Source: CAYMAI01 sp964388445
Lineage (GTDB): Bacteria; 4484-113; JAGGVC01
Direction of reading: 5' to 3'
Length of the DNA stretch: 64,000 bases
Assembly (NCBI GenBank): GCA_964388445.1
Contig: CAYMAI010000005.1
Coordinates: 186,001-250,000 of the forward strand
Position numbers and translations under genes: made by a program. Shown here piece after piece: positions 47,776 to 56,822 of this stretch. The notes under the pieces are model-generated. The model was not told where the DNA came from. It saw nothing but the letters and a program-made list of their open reading frames with translations, and made no database searches. Each line of letters begins with the position of its first letter. Positions within the stretch are counted from its first letter, which is position 1.

Positions 47776-50142
47776 CTACGGGGTCATAGCGTTAAGTTCG
47801 ATGAGCTGTGCGACGGACGCTTCGAGAAGCTGCTTCGCATAGCGCGGGTTGTGTACGCCGTAGCTGCCTTCGTGGCCTACATAATCGTAGTTCCACCAGA
47901 TCTGACGATAACGGTCGCCGTAAGACGGGTCGTTCCTCGGAGGACCGGAGCCGTCCGAAGGATCGGCATCGCGGAACCTGAGAGTGGGAGGCGTGGTGGC
48001 CGTATCTTTCCAAGCTGTCGGCCAAAGAGTCTCGATTTGGACGAGAAGCTCTTCGATATCGGACTGGAAGTCTTCGGTGAGCGCCCAAACATCAGCTTCG
48101 GTGCCGACGTGGCACTGCAGGCACTGGACGCCCTGCGGCTCGAACGTGTGGCCCCAAAGAGCGGGATTATCGGCGTTTTCGTAGGGCTTCAGATACATAT
48201 GGCAGGAGACGCAGCTGTCGTTCGTCCAAGTTGCGTGCGGGTGATCCTTTTCGTAAGGAACACTGCCGACTTCCGCACCGGCAACACCGAACAGAAGCGA
48301 ACCCTGTCCGTTGCCGTGCATACCTCTGGGCGAGTTTCCGATAACCATATTGTTCAGGTCGTTCGCGTTGCGGCGTCCGTTGTGACATTCGATGCAAAGG
48401 TTACCCTTGCCGCCGTTAACGACCGTGTTGTCGAACGGAATCGTCCGAGTGCCGGCTGCATCGATGCGAAGCTGGGCTTCGTACTGATTGTCGTGCGGGT
48501 CGTGGCAGACCGCGCAGGAAATATGCGTGCTGCCTTCATCGAGAGCGGTCAGGTTTTCCGCCGGAGCCGCGTTGCCTCTGATAGTTATGTCGACGAAATA
48601 GTAACCGTTATGGCATTTAACGCAGCCGGTGTTCGTCAGGTAATGCTCGGGCGTCACGCCGTCTTCGAGATAAAGCGGGAACGAGCCGTGACGAGAATCG
48701 ATGTATTCCTCGAACGTGCCATGGCGGGAACCTTCGTGGCAAAGGCCGCAGCCGTAGCCCATCGAGCCGTCGTACGCATCGTCATACTGGAATACGCCGT
48801 CGATTTCCACGAGATTGCCTTCGCCGTCGCGAGCGTATCCGAGTGATGCGTCGAACGGGGTGGGCAGTTTGCCGTTGGCCGGGTGGCCCTGGCCTGTGCC
48901 GTGGCAAGACTCGCACTGAATATTCGCGAATTGAGGGGTGACGTCCATCGAAATGAAACCGCCGCTGCCGACCGGATCCATACCGACCGCGTGGCAAACG
49001 TAGCAGGCTTCGTTGCGATAGCCGTGGCCGGAGCTGAGGCTGTTTTCGAAGGCGTTTGCGTGCGCCGTCGTAAGCCAGCCGGCCTGCGTAACTTGCGAGA
49101 ACGAGCTGTGGCAAGCGTCGAAGCAGTTCAGATATCCCACATATCCGAACGTGGTGGGAAGTGCGGCGACCTGTCTTTCGAGCGAGATTTCCGCCGTTCC
49201 GCCGTTGCCATCGTCCGCAGTCACGGTGACGATTAGCGTGCCCTCAACGCCGGCCTTGAAGAACGCCGACGCAGTTCCGTCTTCCGCGACGGCCTCTTCG
49301 CTGAACTCGCCCGTAATACTGGCGCTCCATGAATAGGCGAGCGTGTCTCCGTCTTCGTCAACTGCCTTCGCCTTGAAGAGGACGAGCTGAGTCGCGACGG
49401 GATTCGCCACGTCCGCGGTCATTGCGGCCGGGAAGGACGGGGCGTTGTTCGCGGGACGGACCTTTACGAGAATCGATGAGTTCGCCGTAAGTCCGCCGTC
49501 ATCCGTAACCTTGACGGTGATGATGAACGAGGCCACCGCATCCGATTTCCAGGTTACCGCCGCGCCGCTGCCGGTGAAAACTCCGCTTGCGCCGTCGTCG
49601 TCGTCCATCCATTCATAGGTTAACGCGCCGCCCTCGGGGTCGGTCGCTTCAACCGTCAGCGCCACGTCTTCGCCCGCAAGCGGACTGGTCGTTGACGCCG
49701 TGAATGAATTTATTACAGGCGGAAGGTTGCCTCCCGTCGGCTCGGCGGTCACGGAAACGTTGAAGCTGGCCATCGTTTCAAGACCCGCTTGGTTTCGGAC
49801 CGTTACCGTTATTACATAGTTGCCGGGTTCGGCCGCCTTCCAAGCGACTTGCGCGCCGCTGCCATAAAAGGTTCCGCCGGCTCCGCCGTCGCTCCAAACA
49901 AAAGTAAGCGTCCCGCCGTCCGGATCGGTTGCGTTAACCGAAAAGACGACGTTCTGTCCAACTACCGGCGCCGCGACGTCCGCCTGAATTCCACCTGTAA
50001 TCACGGGAGGAACCGTGCCGGGTACGCCGGGTGTGGGATACGGCGTGCCGGGACGTACGTCCGTTGTGGAATTGTTGCAGGCGATGATGTCGAAAGACAG
50101 CACCAGAAGTGCCAACAACATCAACCAAATTCTGCTCCTCAC
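47776..50142 (-). CDS. Secreted multihaem c-type cytochrome with PKD/Ig-like domains
   Basis: A 788-residue lipoprotein. The likely start is the GTG at 50142, six bases after GGAGG, giving a signal peptide with lipobox (FDIIAC). Three PKD-like domains occupy about residues 35-320. The C-terminal part binds haem through eight CxxCH sites (CYVCH, CESCH, CGLCH, CVKCH, CAVCH, CIECH, CVSCH, CLQCH) plus a first CFDACH of the Cx3CH type. Additional His residues could be distal ligands. It is probably an outer-membrane or surface electron carrier. No porin or partner cytochrome is nearby. Starting at 50289 would add 49 residues and hide the signal peptide. Confidence 0.85.
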   Translation of the reverse strand: MRSRIWLMLLALLVLSFDIIACNNSTTDVRPGTPYPTPGVPGTVPPVITGGIQADVAAPVVGQNVVFSVNATDPDGGTLTFVWSDGGAGGTFYGSGAQVAWKAAEPGNYVITVTVRNQAGLETMASFNVSVTAEPTGGNLPPVINSFTASTTSPLAGEDVALTVEATDPEGGALTYEWMDDDDGASGVFTGSGAAVTWKSDAVASFIITVKVTDDGGLTANSSILVKVRPANNAPSFPAAMTADVANPVATQLVLFKAKAVDEDGDTLAYSWSASITGEFSEEAVAEDGTASAFFKAGVEGTLIVTVTADDGNGGTAEISLERQVAALPTTFGYVGYLNCFDACHSSFSQVTQAGWLTTAHANAFENSLSSGHGYRNEACYVCHAVGMDPVGSGGFISMDVTPQFANIQCESCHGTGQGHPANGKLPTPFDASLGYARDGEGNLVEIDGVFQYDDAYDGSMGYGCGLCHEGSRHGTFEEYIDSRHGSFPLYLEDGVTPEHYLTNTGCVKCHNGYYFVDITIRGNAAPAENLTALDEGSTHISCAVCHDPHDNQYEAQLRIDAAGTRTIPFDNTVVNGGKGNLCIECHNGRRNANDLNNMVIGNSPRGMHGNGQGSLLFGVAGAEVGSVPYEKDHPHATWTNDSCVSCHMYLKPYENADNPALWGHTFEPQGVQCLQCHVGTEADVWALTEDFQSDIEELLVQIETLWPTAWKDTATTPPTLRFRDADPSDGSGPPRNDPSYGDRYRQIWWNYDYVGHEGSYGVHNPRYAKQLLEASVAQLIELNAMTP

Positions 50143-50836
50143 TTCAAACCTCCGAATCGGCGTGGTACGCCGGTAGAAACAACTCAAAACCCTGCAGAGC
50201 AGGTGTATTTCAAATACGATAGTGATTTTATTCACACAAATGCGGCAAGTCAAATCAATAGCCGCGATTAACGCAAAAAGTTTTTGCAAAATACGTTTTT
50301 CCTAAAATCATATCAACCGGAAGTGACTTCATTCACAAATCAGCGCTCACCGGGTTAATCAATTGTCATTTTAAATATGCCTGTTATTGCATATTTCACC
50401 ATGAGATTTGGAATGCCGCTTTGCACAAGCCCTGGGCGATTTCCGGACTCACGGTCTTCTCCGAACCTTTTGTTCATCGGAAGCGTCCGAAGGCGAATGA
50501 ATCGGGTCGCGTGCCGCAAACATTCAATTGCACTCGGGAATTACTAATCCTACTTGAAAGATTGGATTTATGCAGCGGCATATTAAATCCGCGTCAATTA
50601 TGCGCGCCTGAATTTTGTGAATCGGCAGGTTGATTATGCGCAAAAAATCACAAACCAAATATTTATTTCAAATTCGAACGCCGGGAATGCCCGATAGCGC
50701 GACGACCAGCCGGTCATAGATTCGCGCAAAATTAATACCAAAATGGAATGATTTGCAGAAATCCGGCGCGTTTATTGCGCGTAAATTGGGCGCAAGCGCC
50801 CAATAACATTAGTGTAATGACTGGAAATTGCGGCGC
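50143..50836. other. AT-rich intergenic region upstream of the cytochrome gene
   Basis: About 690 bp without a credible gene. It holds a perfect inverted repeat AAATATGC-N8-GCATATTT (50373-50396), about 230 bp ahead of the cytochrome start, which could bind a regulator. A short stem TTGGGCG/CGCCCAA near 50786-50803 lies 3' of the small lipoprotein gene and lacks a T run. I see nothing else in it. Confidence 0.45.
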
Positions 50837-50995
50837 TTACTGACCGCCGCCGCCCCCACTTCCGTGACCGCCGCCGATGTCGTCCGAGCTATACGGCGGC
50901 TGCGGCCGGTTCAGCGTGGTCGAATCGTTGCACCCGAAAACCGAAATCGAAACTGCAAGCAGAATCGCGAAGAAAACCCATCCGAAAACCTTCAT
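50837..50995 (-). CDS. Small lipoprotein of unknown function
   Basis: A 52-residue peptide: signal sequence MKVFGWVFFAILLAVSISVFGC with the lipid-bearing Cys, then NDSTTLNRPQPPYSS and a Gly/His-rich tail. The segment after the Cys resembles the start of the mature multihaem cytochrome next door (CNNSTTDVRPGTPYP), so the two share an ancestry, and the short gene may be a truncated relative. Its ATG is preceded by AGAGGTTTGAA, the same leader found before two other lipoprotein genes of the window. No domain is recognisable. Confidence 0.65.
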   Translation of the reverse strand: MKVFGWVFFAILLAVSISVFGCNDSTTLNRPQPPYSSDDIGGGHGSGGGGGQ

Positions 50996-51112
50996 TTCAA
51001 ACCTCTGAATACAAATATGGAAGCTCCGGCAATGCGCCAAGAGCCTCTTTGGCGATTTGAAAATAGTCCGGCAAAGTTAATAAAAGGCAAAGAAAACTAT
51101 AAGAATCCGGAT

Positions 51113-51637
51113 TTATTCGAAAGTTATGAGCACTTGGTCCAGGGCGACGGTGTCGCCTTTCGCCACTTTGATTTCCTTCACGTTTCCGTCCACGGTGGAT
51201 GCGATTTCGTTTTCCATCTTCATCGCTTCGAGTATCGCGACAACTTGGCCAAGCTCTACACGCTCGCCCGGCTGTACGAGGATTTCGAGTATTTTGCCGG
51301 GCATCGGCGATTGGATTTCGAGCTTCACGCTATGCGCTTCTTTGGACTTGTACTTTTCCAGCACCTGCTCCAATTCTTCCTGCTGCGGCGTCATGACTTC
51401 CACAGGGAAGACGTTTGCGCTTGTCGCGATTTCCTTTATCCGTCCCTTTTCCCGGTGGATTTCGAAGAATCTAACGCGATTGTCGATCGCGACCGTTACG
51501 CTGTCTTGCTTTACTTCGATAAGCTCGACCTGAATTTTCCTGTCGCCGAGATCGAAGTAGAAGAGCTGTTCGTTCGTAAGGTCGGAATGCAGTTTGAACT
51601 TGAACGACTTTCCGCCGATTTTGGATACGATATGCAT
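51113..51637 (-). CDS. Biotin carboxyl carrier protein of an acyl-CoA carboxylase
   Basis: A 174-residue protein whose last 75 residues are a biotinyl domain with the biotin-accepting Lys in EAMKMEN (VVAILEAMKMENEIAST). It carries CO2 between the carboxylase and carboxyltransferase subunits. The N-terminal half (residues 1-95) is beta-rich and probably binds the partner subunits. It starts three bases after the biotin carboxylase stop and is the last gene of the five-gene propionyl-CoA carboxylase operon. Confidence 0.92.
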   Translation of the reverse strand: MHIVSKIGGKSFKFKLHSDLTNEQLFYFDLGDRKIQVELIEVKQDSVTVAIDNRVRFFEIHREKGRIKEIATSANVFPVEVMTPQQEELEQVLEKYKSKEAHSVKLEIQSPMPGKILEILVQPGERVELGQVVAILEAMKMENEIASTVDGNVKEIKVAKGDTVALDQVLITFE

Positions 51638-51640
51638 CGC

Positions 51641-53185
51641 TTAAAGCTCCCTGAAATTCGTTCTGTCACGCCTGTTTGCCGCTTCCCAAGGCGACAGCCC
51701 GCCGTCCTCGCCGGCTGCCGCGGCAAGAATCCTGCTTTTCGCCATGTAATAGCCCAGCGCAGCCCCGACAGCGGCGTCTTTGACGCTCTCATCGCCTATA
51801 AGCTTTGTCGCCTCCGCCGAATCGCCGCTGAAGTTTCTTTCCACGAATCCGGTGTCGTGTTTCCCGTCCACGAATTCCTTATGCGAAAAAACGAACTGGT
51901 GGAAGGGAATGGTTGTTTTTACGCCAGTAATAACGAATTCGTCGAGCGCCCGCTTCATTCTTTCGATTGCGTCCAACCTGTCCGTGCCGGTGGCGATAAG
52001 CTTCGCAACCATCGAATCGTATTCGACGGGTATCGAATATCCCTCGTACGTACCGGCGTCCAACCTGACGCCCCGGCCAAGCGGGGGGATGTAGCGGTTT
52101 ATGTTTCCGAGCGCGGGCAGAAATTGGCGGAACGGATCTTCCGCGTTGATTCTGACTTCGAAGCTGTGGCCGCGGATTTCGACATCTCCTTGCCCGAAAG
52201 AAAGCTTCTCGCCCATGGCGACGAGAATCTGCTGTTTTACAAGGTCTATTCCGGTGATTTCTTCGGTGACGGGATGTTCCACCTGAAGCCGGGTATTCAT
52301 CTCCATGAAGTAGTACCGGCCCTTCGAATCGAGCAAAAACTCCACCGTTCCGGCGTTTGAGTAATTCGCCGCACGCGCTGCCTCGCAAGCCATTTTACCG
52401 ATTTCTTCGCGCAGCGCGGGCGTGAGAGCGGGGCTCGGCGCTTCTTCGATTAGCTTTTGGTGGCGTCTTTGCACGCTGCAATCGCGTTCGCCTAGGTGAA
52501 CTACGTTTCCGTGTTCGTCCGCCAGAATTTGAAATTCGATGTGCTTCGGATGGTCGACGTATCTTTCGATGAATACTTCGTCGGAGCCGAACGCGCCCAT
52601 CGCTTCGTTCTGGCAAGACCTAAACGCTTTTTCGAAATCCGCTTCGTTCGAAACCACACGCATTCCGCGCCCGCCGCCGCCCGCCGCCGCCTTCAAAATG
52701 ACCGGCAGCCCGATTTCGGCGATCACCGCCATAGCTTCTTCGGTCGATGTCACCGCGCCCTTGCTGCCCGGAACGGTCGGAAGCCCGCAGGAAGACATAA
52801 CCTCTTTCGCTACGAGCTTATTGCCCATATCCTGAATTGCCTGCGGAGACGGGCCGACGAATTTGATGCCGGCTTCCCCGCACGCTGCGGAAAAACCTGC
52901 GTTTTCCGAAAGGAAACCGTAGCCCGGATGCACTGCATCGCACTTCAGCTCGCGAGCGATGTCGATTAGCCTGCCGGACTGCAAGTAAGTTTCCGCCGAA
53001 GTTCTGCCTTGCAAATGCACGGCATAGTCGGAATGCACGATGTGCAAGGCATTCTTGTCCGCCGTGCTGTAAACGGCGACGGACTCGATTCCCATTTCCT
53101 TGCACGTACGGATTATGCGAAGGGCGATCTCGCCTCGGTTCGCAACCAGAATCCGCTTTATTTTTCGTTTCTTGGCCATATTCAT
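51641..53185 (-). CDS. Biotin carboxylase subunit of acetyl/propionyl-CoA carboxylase
   Basis: A 514-residue ATP-grasp biotin carboxylase that charges the carrier protein with CO2. It has ILVANRGEIALRI at the N terminus, the ATP-binding AAAGGGGRGMR loop and RDCSVQRRHQKLIEEAPSP, then MEMNTRLQVEHPVTEEITG. The C-terminal tail after residue 460 is slightly longer than in AccC. Its start overlaps the preceding 230-residue gene by four bases. Since pccB and methylmalonyl-CoA epimerase are in the same operon, propionyl-CoA is the likely substrate rather than acetyl-CoA. Confidence 0.95.
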   Translation of the reverse strand: MNMAKKRKIKRILVANRGEIALRIIRTCKEMGIESVAVYSTADKNALHIVHSDYAVHLQGRTSAETYLQSGRLIDIARELKCDAVHPGYGFLSENAGFSAACGEAGIKFVGPSPQAIQDMGNKLVAKEVMSSCGLPTVPGSKGAVTSTEEAMAVIAEIGLPVILKAAAGGGGRGMRVVSNEADFEKAFRSCQNEAMGAFGSDEVFIERYVDHPKHIEFQILADEHGNVVHLGERDCSVQRRHQKLIEEAPSPALTPALREEIGKMACEAARAANYSNAGTVEFLLDSKGRYYFMEMNTRLQVEHPVTEEITGIDLVKQQILVAMGEKLSFGQGDVEIRGHSFEVRINAEDPFRQFLPALGNINRYIPPLGRGVRLDAGTYEGYSIPVEYDSMVAKLIATGTDRLDAIERMKRALDEFVITGVKTTIPFHQFVFSHKEFVDGKHDTGFVERNFSGDSAEATKLIGDESVKDAAVGAALGYYMAKSRILAAAAGEDGGLSPWEAANRRDRTNFREL

Positions 53186-53874
53186 ACTCTCTTGCCGGTG
53201 AAAGACACCATCAGCGCGTACAACTTCCTAACGGCATCCGCGAGAACGCCGGCCGTCAAGGTGCCGAGCGAGGCGGCTTCGTCCACCGAATAGAACTTGC
53301 CGATTGTAATGTAATGTTTCGTCGTTTCGTACTTTCCGGAAGATATTTTCAGAAACCTCACAAGCGAATCCGCGGAATCGAGCGCGGTCGTCGTTTCCGG
53401 CAATCCGCGCAAGCGAAGCGACATTGCGCCGCCTAAAAACGCCAGAGATAAATAATCCGACGCGAGCAAGAAACGCCTAAACAAATCCTTCTCGCCATCC
53501 AGTCTTCTTCCGTCGCCGAATTCGAGAACAGCCTGAAGGCCTTCCTCTTCGCCGCGGAAATTGCCTTTGCCCATTAAAAACACGCTCGCGGAAATTTTGC
53601 CGGACAGCGGGCTCAAACTAGCATCGGACAGCTTGCTTCCCGACTGATAAAACCCCAGCCATCCCGCTTTTCTTATGTCCGAGCCCCGCGAAACCGATGG
53701 ATGAGCCACTACGCTTGCGCATTCGACGCCCTTGTCTTTGAGCCTGCTGCTTATCGCGAATCTTAAAAGCGACAACCGCTTGTAAACCGAATTCGCGCCG
53801 GTGTTGCTGCCGTTGAGCATGTCGAAGTCCTGCCGCGTGAACGGCGGAAAGTCCGGCTTTTTCGCCGCTGTCAA
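53182..53874 (-). CDS. Uncharacterised protein inside the propionyl-CoA carboxylase operon
   Basis: A 230-residue protein that I do not recognise. It has no signal peptide or membrane segment. Composition is mixed alpha/beta, with a short acidic-basic patch (GDGRRLDGEKDLFRRF) and a C-terminal helix (TAGVLADAVRKLYALM). Its ends overlap both pccB (four bases) and the biotin carboxylase gene (four bases), so its translation is coupled to both and it is made in step with them. A structural or regulatory subunit of the carboxylase is a reasonable guess, but nothing in its sequence proves it. Confidence 0.75.
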   Translation of the reverse strand: MTAAKKPDFPPFTRQDFDMLNGSNTGANSVYKRLSLLRFAISSRLKDKGVECASVVAHPSVSRGSDIRKAGWLGFYQSGSKLSDASLSPLSGKISASVFLMGKGNFRGEEEGLQAVLEFGDGRRLDGEKDLFRRFLLASDYLSLAFLGGAMSLRLRGLPETTTALDSADSLVRFLKISSGKYETTKHYITIGKFYSVDEAASLGTLTAGVLADAVRKLYALMVSFTGKRV

Positions 53875-55412
53875 AGCGGAATGTTCCCGTGCTTGCGCTT
53901 GGGACGCAAGTCAACTTTGCCGCGCAGCATCTCGAGGGCGGCGATAAGCTTGGGCCTCGTATCCCTCGGGTCGATAACGTCGTCGATGTAACCGCGCTCC
54001 GCCGCGAGGTAGGGATGCATCAACTCCTCGTTGTATTTGTCTATAAGTTCTTGACGGGTTTTGTCCGGCTCCTTCGAATCGGCGATTTCACGGCGATGAA
54101 TAATGTTCACCGCGCCTTGCGCGCCCATAACCGCGATTTCCGCGGTTGGCCACGCGAGGTTGTAGTCGCTCCTTATATGCTTGCTGCTCATTACGCAATA
54201 TGCGCCGCCGTAGCTCTTGCGGGTGATGACGAGAATCTTCGGGACGGTGGCTTCGCAGTAGGCGTACAGAAGCTTGGCGCCGTGACGGATGACGCCGCCC
54301 CACTCCTGATTCGTGCCCGGAAGAAAGCCCGGCACGTCTTCGAAAGTGATAATCGGAATATTGAACGCGTCGCAAAACCGCACGAAGCGAGCGCCCTTGA
54401 CGCTGGAATTTATGTCCAAGCAGCCGGCGAGTTCCCTCGGCTGATTTGCGACGAGTCCCACGGTCTGGCCGCCCATCCGCGCGAATCCGACCATTATGTT
54501 CGGCGAATATATGGGCATGACCTCGTAAAAGCTGTCTCTGTCAACAACGAGTTCGATAATCCGTTTCATGTCGTAGGGCTTGTTCGGGTCGTCCGGGATA
54601 ATAGTCGAAAGCTCTTCCTCGCGCCGGTTCACTTCGTCGCCGCTGTTTATTCTTGGCGGATTCTCCATGTTGTTCGAAGGCAGATATGTAAGCAGCTTTC
54701 GAATCTGATGCATGCAGTCCATTTCGTTCTTCGCCGCGAAGTGCGCGACGCCGGAAGTTTGGTTATGCGTCAGCGCGCCGCCGAGTTGTTCGAAAGTGAC
54801 TTCTTCGTTGAGAACGGCTTTGATGACGTCCGGACCGGTAAGAAACATAAAGCTCGTATCGCGAACCATGTATATGAAGTCCATAAGCGCCGGGCTATAG
54901 ACCGCGCCGCCCGCGCACGGCCCCATAATCGCCGCGATTTGCGGGACGACGCCGCTCGCCATCGTGTTGCGAAGGAAAATGTCGGCATAGCCGCCTAGCG
55001 AAACGACGCCTTCTTGAATGCGCGCCCCTCCGGAATCGTTCAAGCCGATTACGGGACAGCCGACCTTCGTGGCGAAGTCGAGCATTTTGCAAATTTTCGC
55101 CGCGTGCCGTTCGCCGAGCGAGCCGCCCATTACGGTGAAGTCCTGCGCGAATACGCACACTCTGCGCCCGTTTATCGTGCCGAAACCCGTTACCACTCCG
55201 TCGCCGGGAATCTTCGCCGCGGGACTTTGAGTGAACAGGTCCATTTCCTGAAAAGTATTTTCGTCGAGCAAGATGTCCAGCCGCTCGCGCGCCGTCAGCT
55301 TGCCGCGTTCGTGCTGCTTTTGGATAGCTTCGCTGCTCGATGCGTGTATCGCCTTGTCGCGTTTTACTGCGAGCTCTTTGATTCTCGATTCGGTCGTTCG
55401 CTTGACGGCCAC
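53871..55412 (-). CDS. pccB: Propionyl-CoA carboxylase beta subunit (carboxyltransferase)
   Basis: A 513-residue carboxyltransferase that moves CO2 from carboxybiotin to propionyl-CoA, giving methylmalonyl-CoA. It has the N-terminal ERLDILLDENTFQEMD, the oxyanion segments DSGGARIQEGVVSLGGY and GPCAGGAVYSPAL, and the C-terminal FEDVPGFLPG and RKSYGGAYCVM, all typical of PccB/MmdA. The decarboxylase MmdA is very similar, but the biotin carboxylase in the same operon favours the ATP-driven carboxylase. It begins one base after the methylmalonyl-CoA epimerase gene. Confidence 0.95.
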   Translation of the reverse strand: MAVKRTTESRIKELAVKRDKAIHASSSEAIQKQHERGKLTARERLDILLDENTFQEMDLFTQSPAAKIPGDGVVTGFGTINGRRVCVFAQDFTVMGGSLGERHAAKICKMLDFATKVGCPVIGLNDSGGARIQEGVVSLGGYADIFLRNTMASGVVPQIAAIMGPCAGGAVYSPALMDFIYMVRDTSFMFLTGPDVIKAVLNEEVTFEQLGGALTHNQTSGVAHFAAKNEMDCMHQIRKLLTYLPSNNMENPPRINSGDEVNRREEELSTIIPDDPNKPYDMKRIIELVVDRDSFYEVMPIYSPNIMVGFARMGGQTVGLVANQPRELAGCLDINSSVKGARFVRFCDAFNIPIITFEDVPGFLPGTNQEWGGVIRHGAKLLYAYCEATVPKILVITRKSYGGAYCVMSSKHIRSDYNLAWPTAEIAVMGAQGAVNIIHRREIADSKEPDKTRQELIDKYNEELMHPYLAAERGYIDDVIDPRDTRPKLIAALEMLRGKVDLRPKRKHGNIPL

Positions 55413-55413
55413 T

Positions 55414-55812
55414 TCATTTCTCCTTGAATTCGATTAAAACGCCGGACAGCCCTTTTGGATGCAGAAATGCGATGAGTTCGCCGAGAGATTCTCTCGGGCT
55501 GTCGTCGACGACGGGAAATCCCTCGTCCTTTACGCGCTTCCAATCCGCTTCGATGGCGTCCGTTGCAAAGCATATATGATGAATGCCTTCGCCGCGCTTT
55601 TCGATGAACTTGTGAATCGTGCTTTCCTCGTCCCACGGCGACATAAGCTCGACCTTGAGGTTTACCGCGGGAAGATAAGCCATATCCATCCGCGCGTGCT
55701 CGACGCGGTGATATTCGACCGAAGCCTCGTTCACGCGCAAAAGCCGCCGCCACCTATCAACCGCGGGCGCAAGCTCCCGCACCGCAATACCGATGTGGTC
55801 GATTTCGTACAT
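55414..55812 (-). CDS. mce: Methylmalonyl-CoA epimerase
   Basis: A 132-residue vicinal-oxygen-chelate protein that interconverts the R and S forms of methylmalonyl-CoA. Metal ligands are seen in IDHIGIAV (His 6), KVELMSP (Glu) and GIHHICFAT (His), with the closing LIEFKEK. It is the first gene of the operon mce-pccB-unknown-biotin carboxylase-biotin carrier, which joins propionyl-CoA carboxylation to the methylmalonyl pathway. The B12-dependent mutase is not in the window. Confidence 0.93.
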   Translation of the reverse strand: MYEIDHIGIAVRELAPAVDRWRRLLRVNEASVEYHRVEHARMDMAYLPAVNLKVELMSPWDEESTIHKFIEKRGEGIHHICFATDAIEADWKRVKDEGFPVVDDSPRESLGELIAFLHPKGLSGVLIEFKEK

Positions 55813-55978
55813 CCTTGCCCCATACCGCCCCGAAACCGGGACGGCTGAAATGTTACCACACGAAAAGAACCTGGCGAAAATCGCCGCGCGAAAAACCGCA
55901 GAAACCGCGAGGAAAAATTTCGAAAAAGTTTATCCGTTCATCGAAGCCGGCCGGTAGCGCAAAAAAAGGCTTGCAGCG

Positions 55979-56797
55979 TTAAATCAGCTTTGGAAATTCC
56001 GGCCTTGAGCGCAGTTGGACTCGGATATCCTCGTAATCATTTTCCGAAGCATATTCATTGTAAAACTTCTTGACCATAGGATGAAACTGGCCTTCGAGTT
56101 CCGAAATAATCCACAAAAGCCCCGAATCCGGCGGATTGCCCTTTTCCATAAATCGAAGGTAATTTTTATAAGCCATGCTAACGTACCCATACACCTCTAA
56201 ATTGGTTAGACTAATCCAAAATCCTCTCGGTTTAATAGGGATTGTTATTTCCCTAAAAAGAAGGTCAATCGAATTTACAATCCAATGCTCTTCCGGCATG
56301 TCTGCAAATGGCGGCATATTGACGTCGGGCTGCGGAAGCATATACCCAGCCAATACGAACATGTCGGCAGGATTTTGTCCGAGTTCTTTAATTTCCTTTT
56401 GATACTCACCACCCAGCGCGCCGAGCATCAACCAAGCCTCGAACGGAACCGGCTCGTCTTCGTTAAGTTTTTCGCGCATCGCTCCGTATGCTTGAACCGC
56501 AAGCTTGGCCGTTCCGGTTTTTTTGGGCAGCCGGAAATTTTTTCCTTCTTCAATCATACTCTCATCGAAGTAATCGCAATAGCCCAATTTCGATAGATAC
56601 TTGATTGCCGTGGTGGACCAATGAGCCGGCGCAACCAGCTTGTCTTTGTCGTAAACGCCGTCCCAATTCTGTTTCCCGCTGCCTGCCGCTTCAGGCGCAG
56701 GGGCGCTTTGCGCCGCGAATGCCTGCGCCGCGAATATTGCTCCGAGAATCAAAGCCGTTGACATAGAAATGGCTGTCTTTAAAAAAATCCCGTTCAA
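55979..56797 (-). CDS. Secreted protein with S-layer-homology-like segments
   Basis: A 272-residue exported protein. GAGGTG five bases before the TTG at 56797 decides the start, opening a signal peptide (ISMSTALILGAIFAAQAFA). Two segments resemble SLH motifs: HWSTTAIKYLSKLGYCDYF near residue 60 and FADMPEEHWIVNSIDLLF near 165, the latter followed by a Y-rich helix. SLH units bind cell-wall polymers or anchor proteins. The rest is helical with no catalytic motif. It stands alone, next to tRNA-Gly. The SLH match is by pattern only. Confidence 0.65.
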   Translation of the reverse strand: MNGIFLKTAISMSTALILGAIFAAQAFAAQSAPAPEAAGSGKQNWDGVYDKDKLVAPAHWSTTAIKYLSKLGYCDYFDESMIEEGKNFRLPKKTGTAKLAVQAYGAMREKLNEDEPVPFEAWLMLGALGGEYQKEIKELGQNPADMFVLAGYMLPQPDVNMPPFADMPEEHWIVNSIDLLFREITIPIKPRGFWISLTNLEVYGYVSMAYKNYLRFMEKGNPPDSGLLWIISELEGQFHPMVKKFYNEYASENDYEDIRVQLRSRPEFPKLI

Positions 56798-56822
56798 TTT
56801 CGCACCTCGCAATTCGAGTCAA

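Noticed and set aside
47572..48846. A 424-codon plus-strand frame opposite the cytochrome gene
   Set aside because: It is antisense to haem-binding coding sequence, begins inside a terminator and has no family resemblance.
50828..52360. A 510-codon plus-strand frame opposite the biotin genes
   Set aside because: It is the antisense of clear biotin carrier and biotin carboxylase genes.
53889..54998. A 369-codon plus-strand frame opposite pccB
   Set aside because: It is antisense to conserved carboxyltransferase motifs and has no domain of its own.
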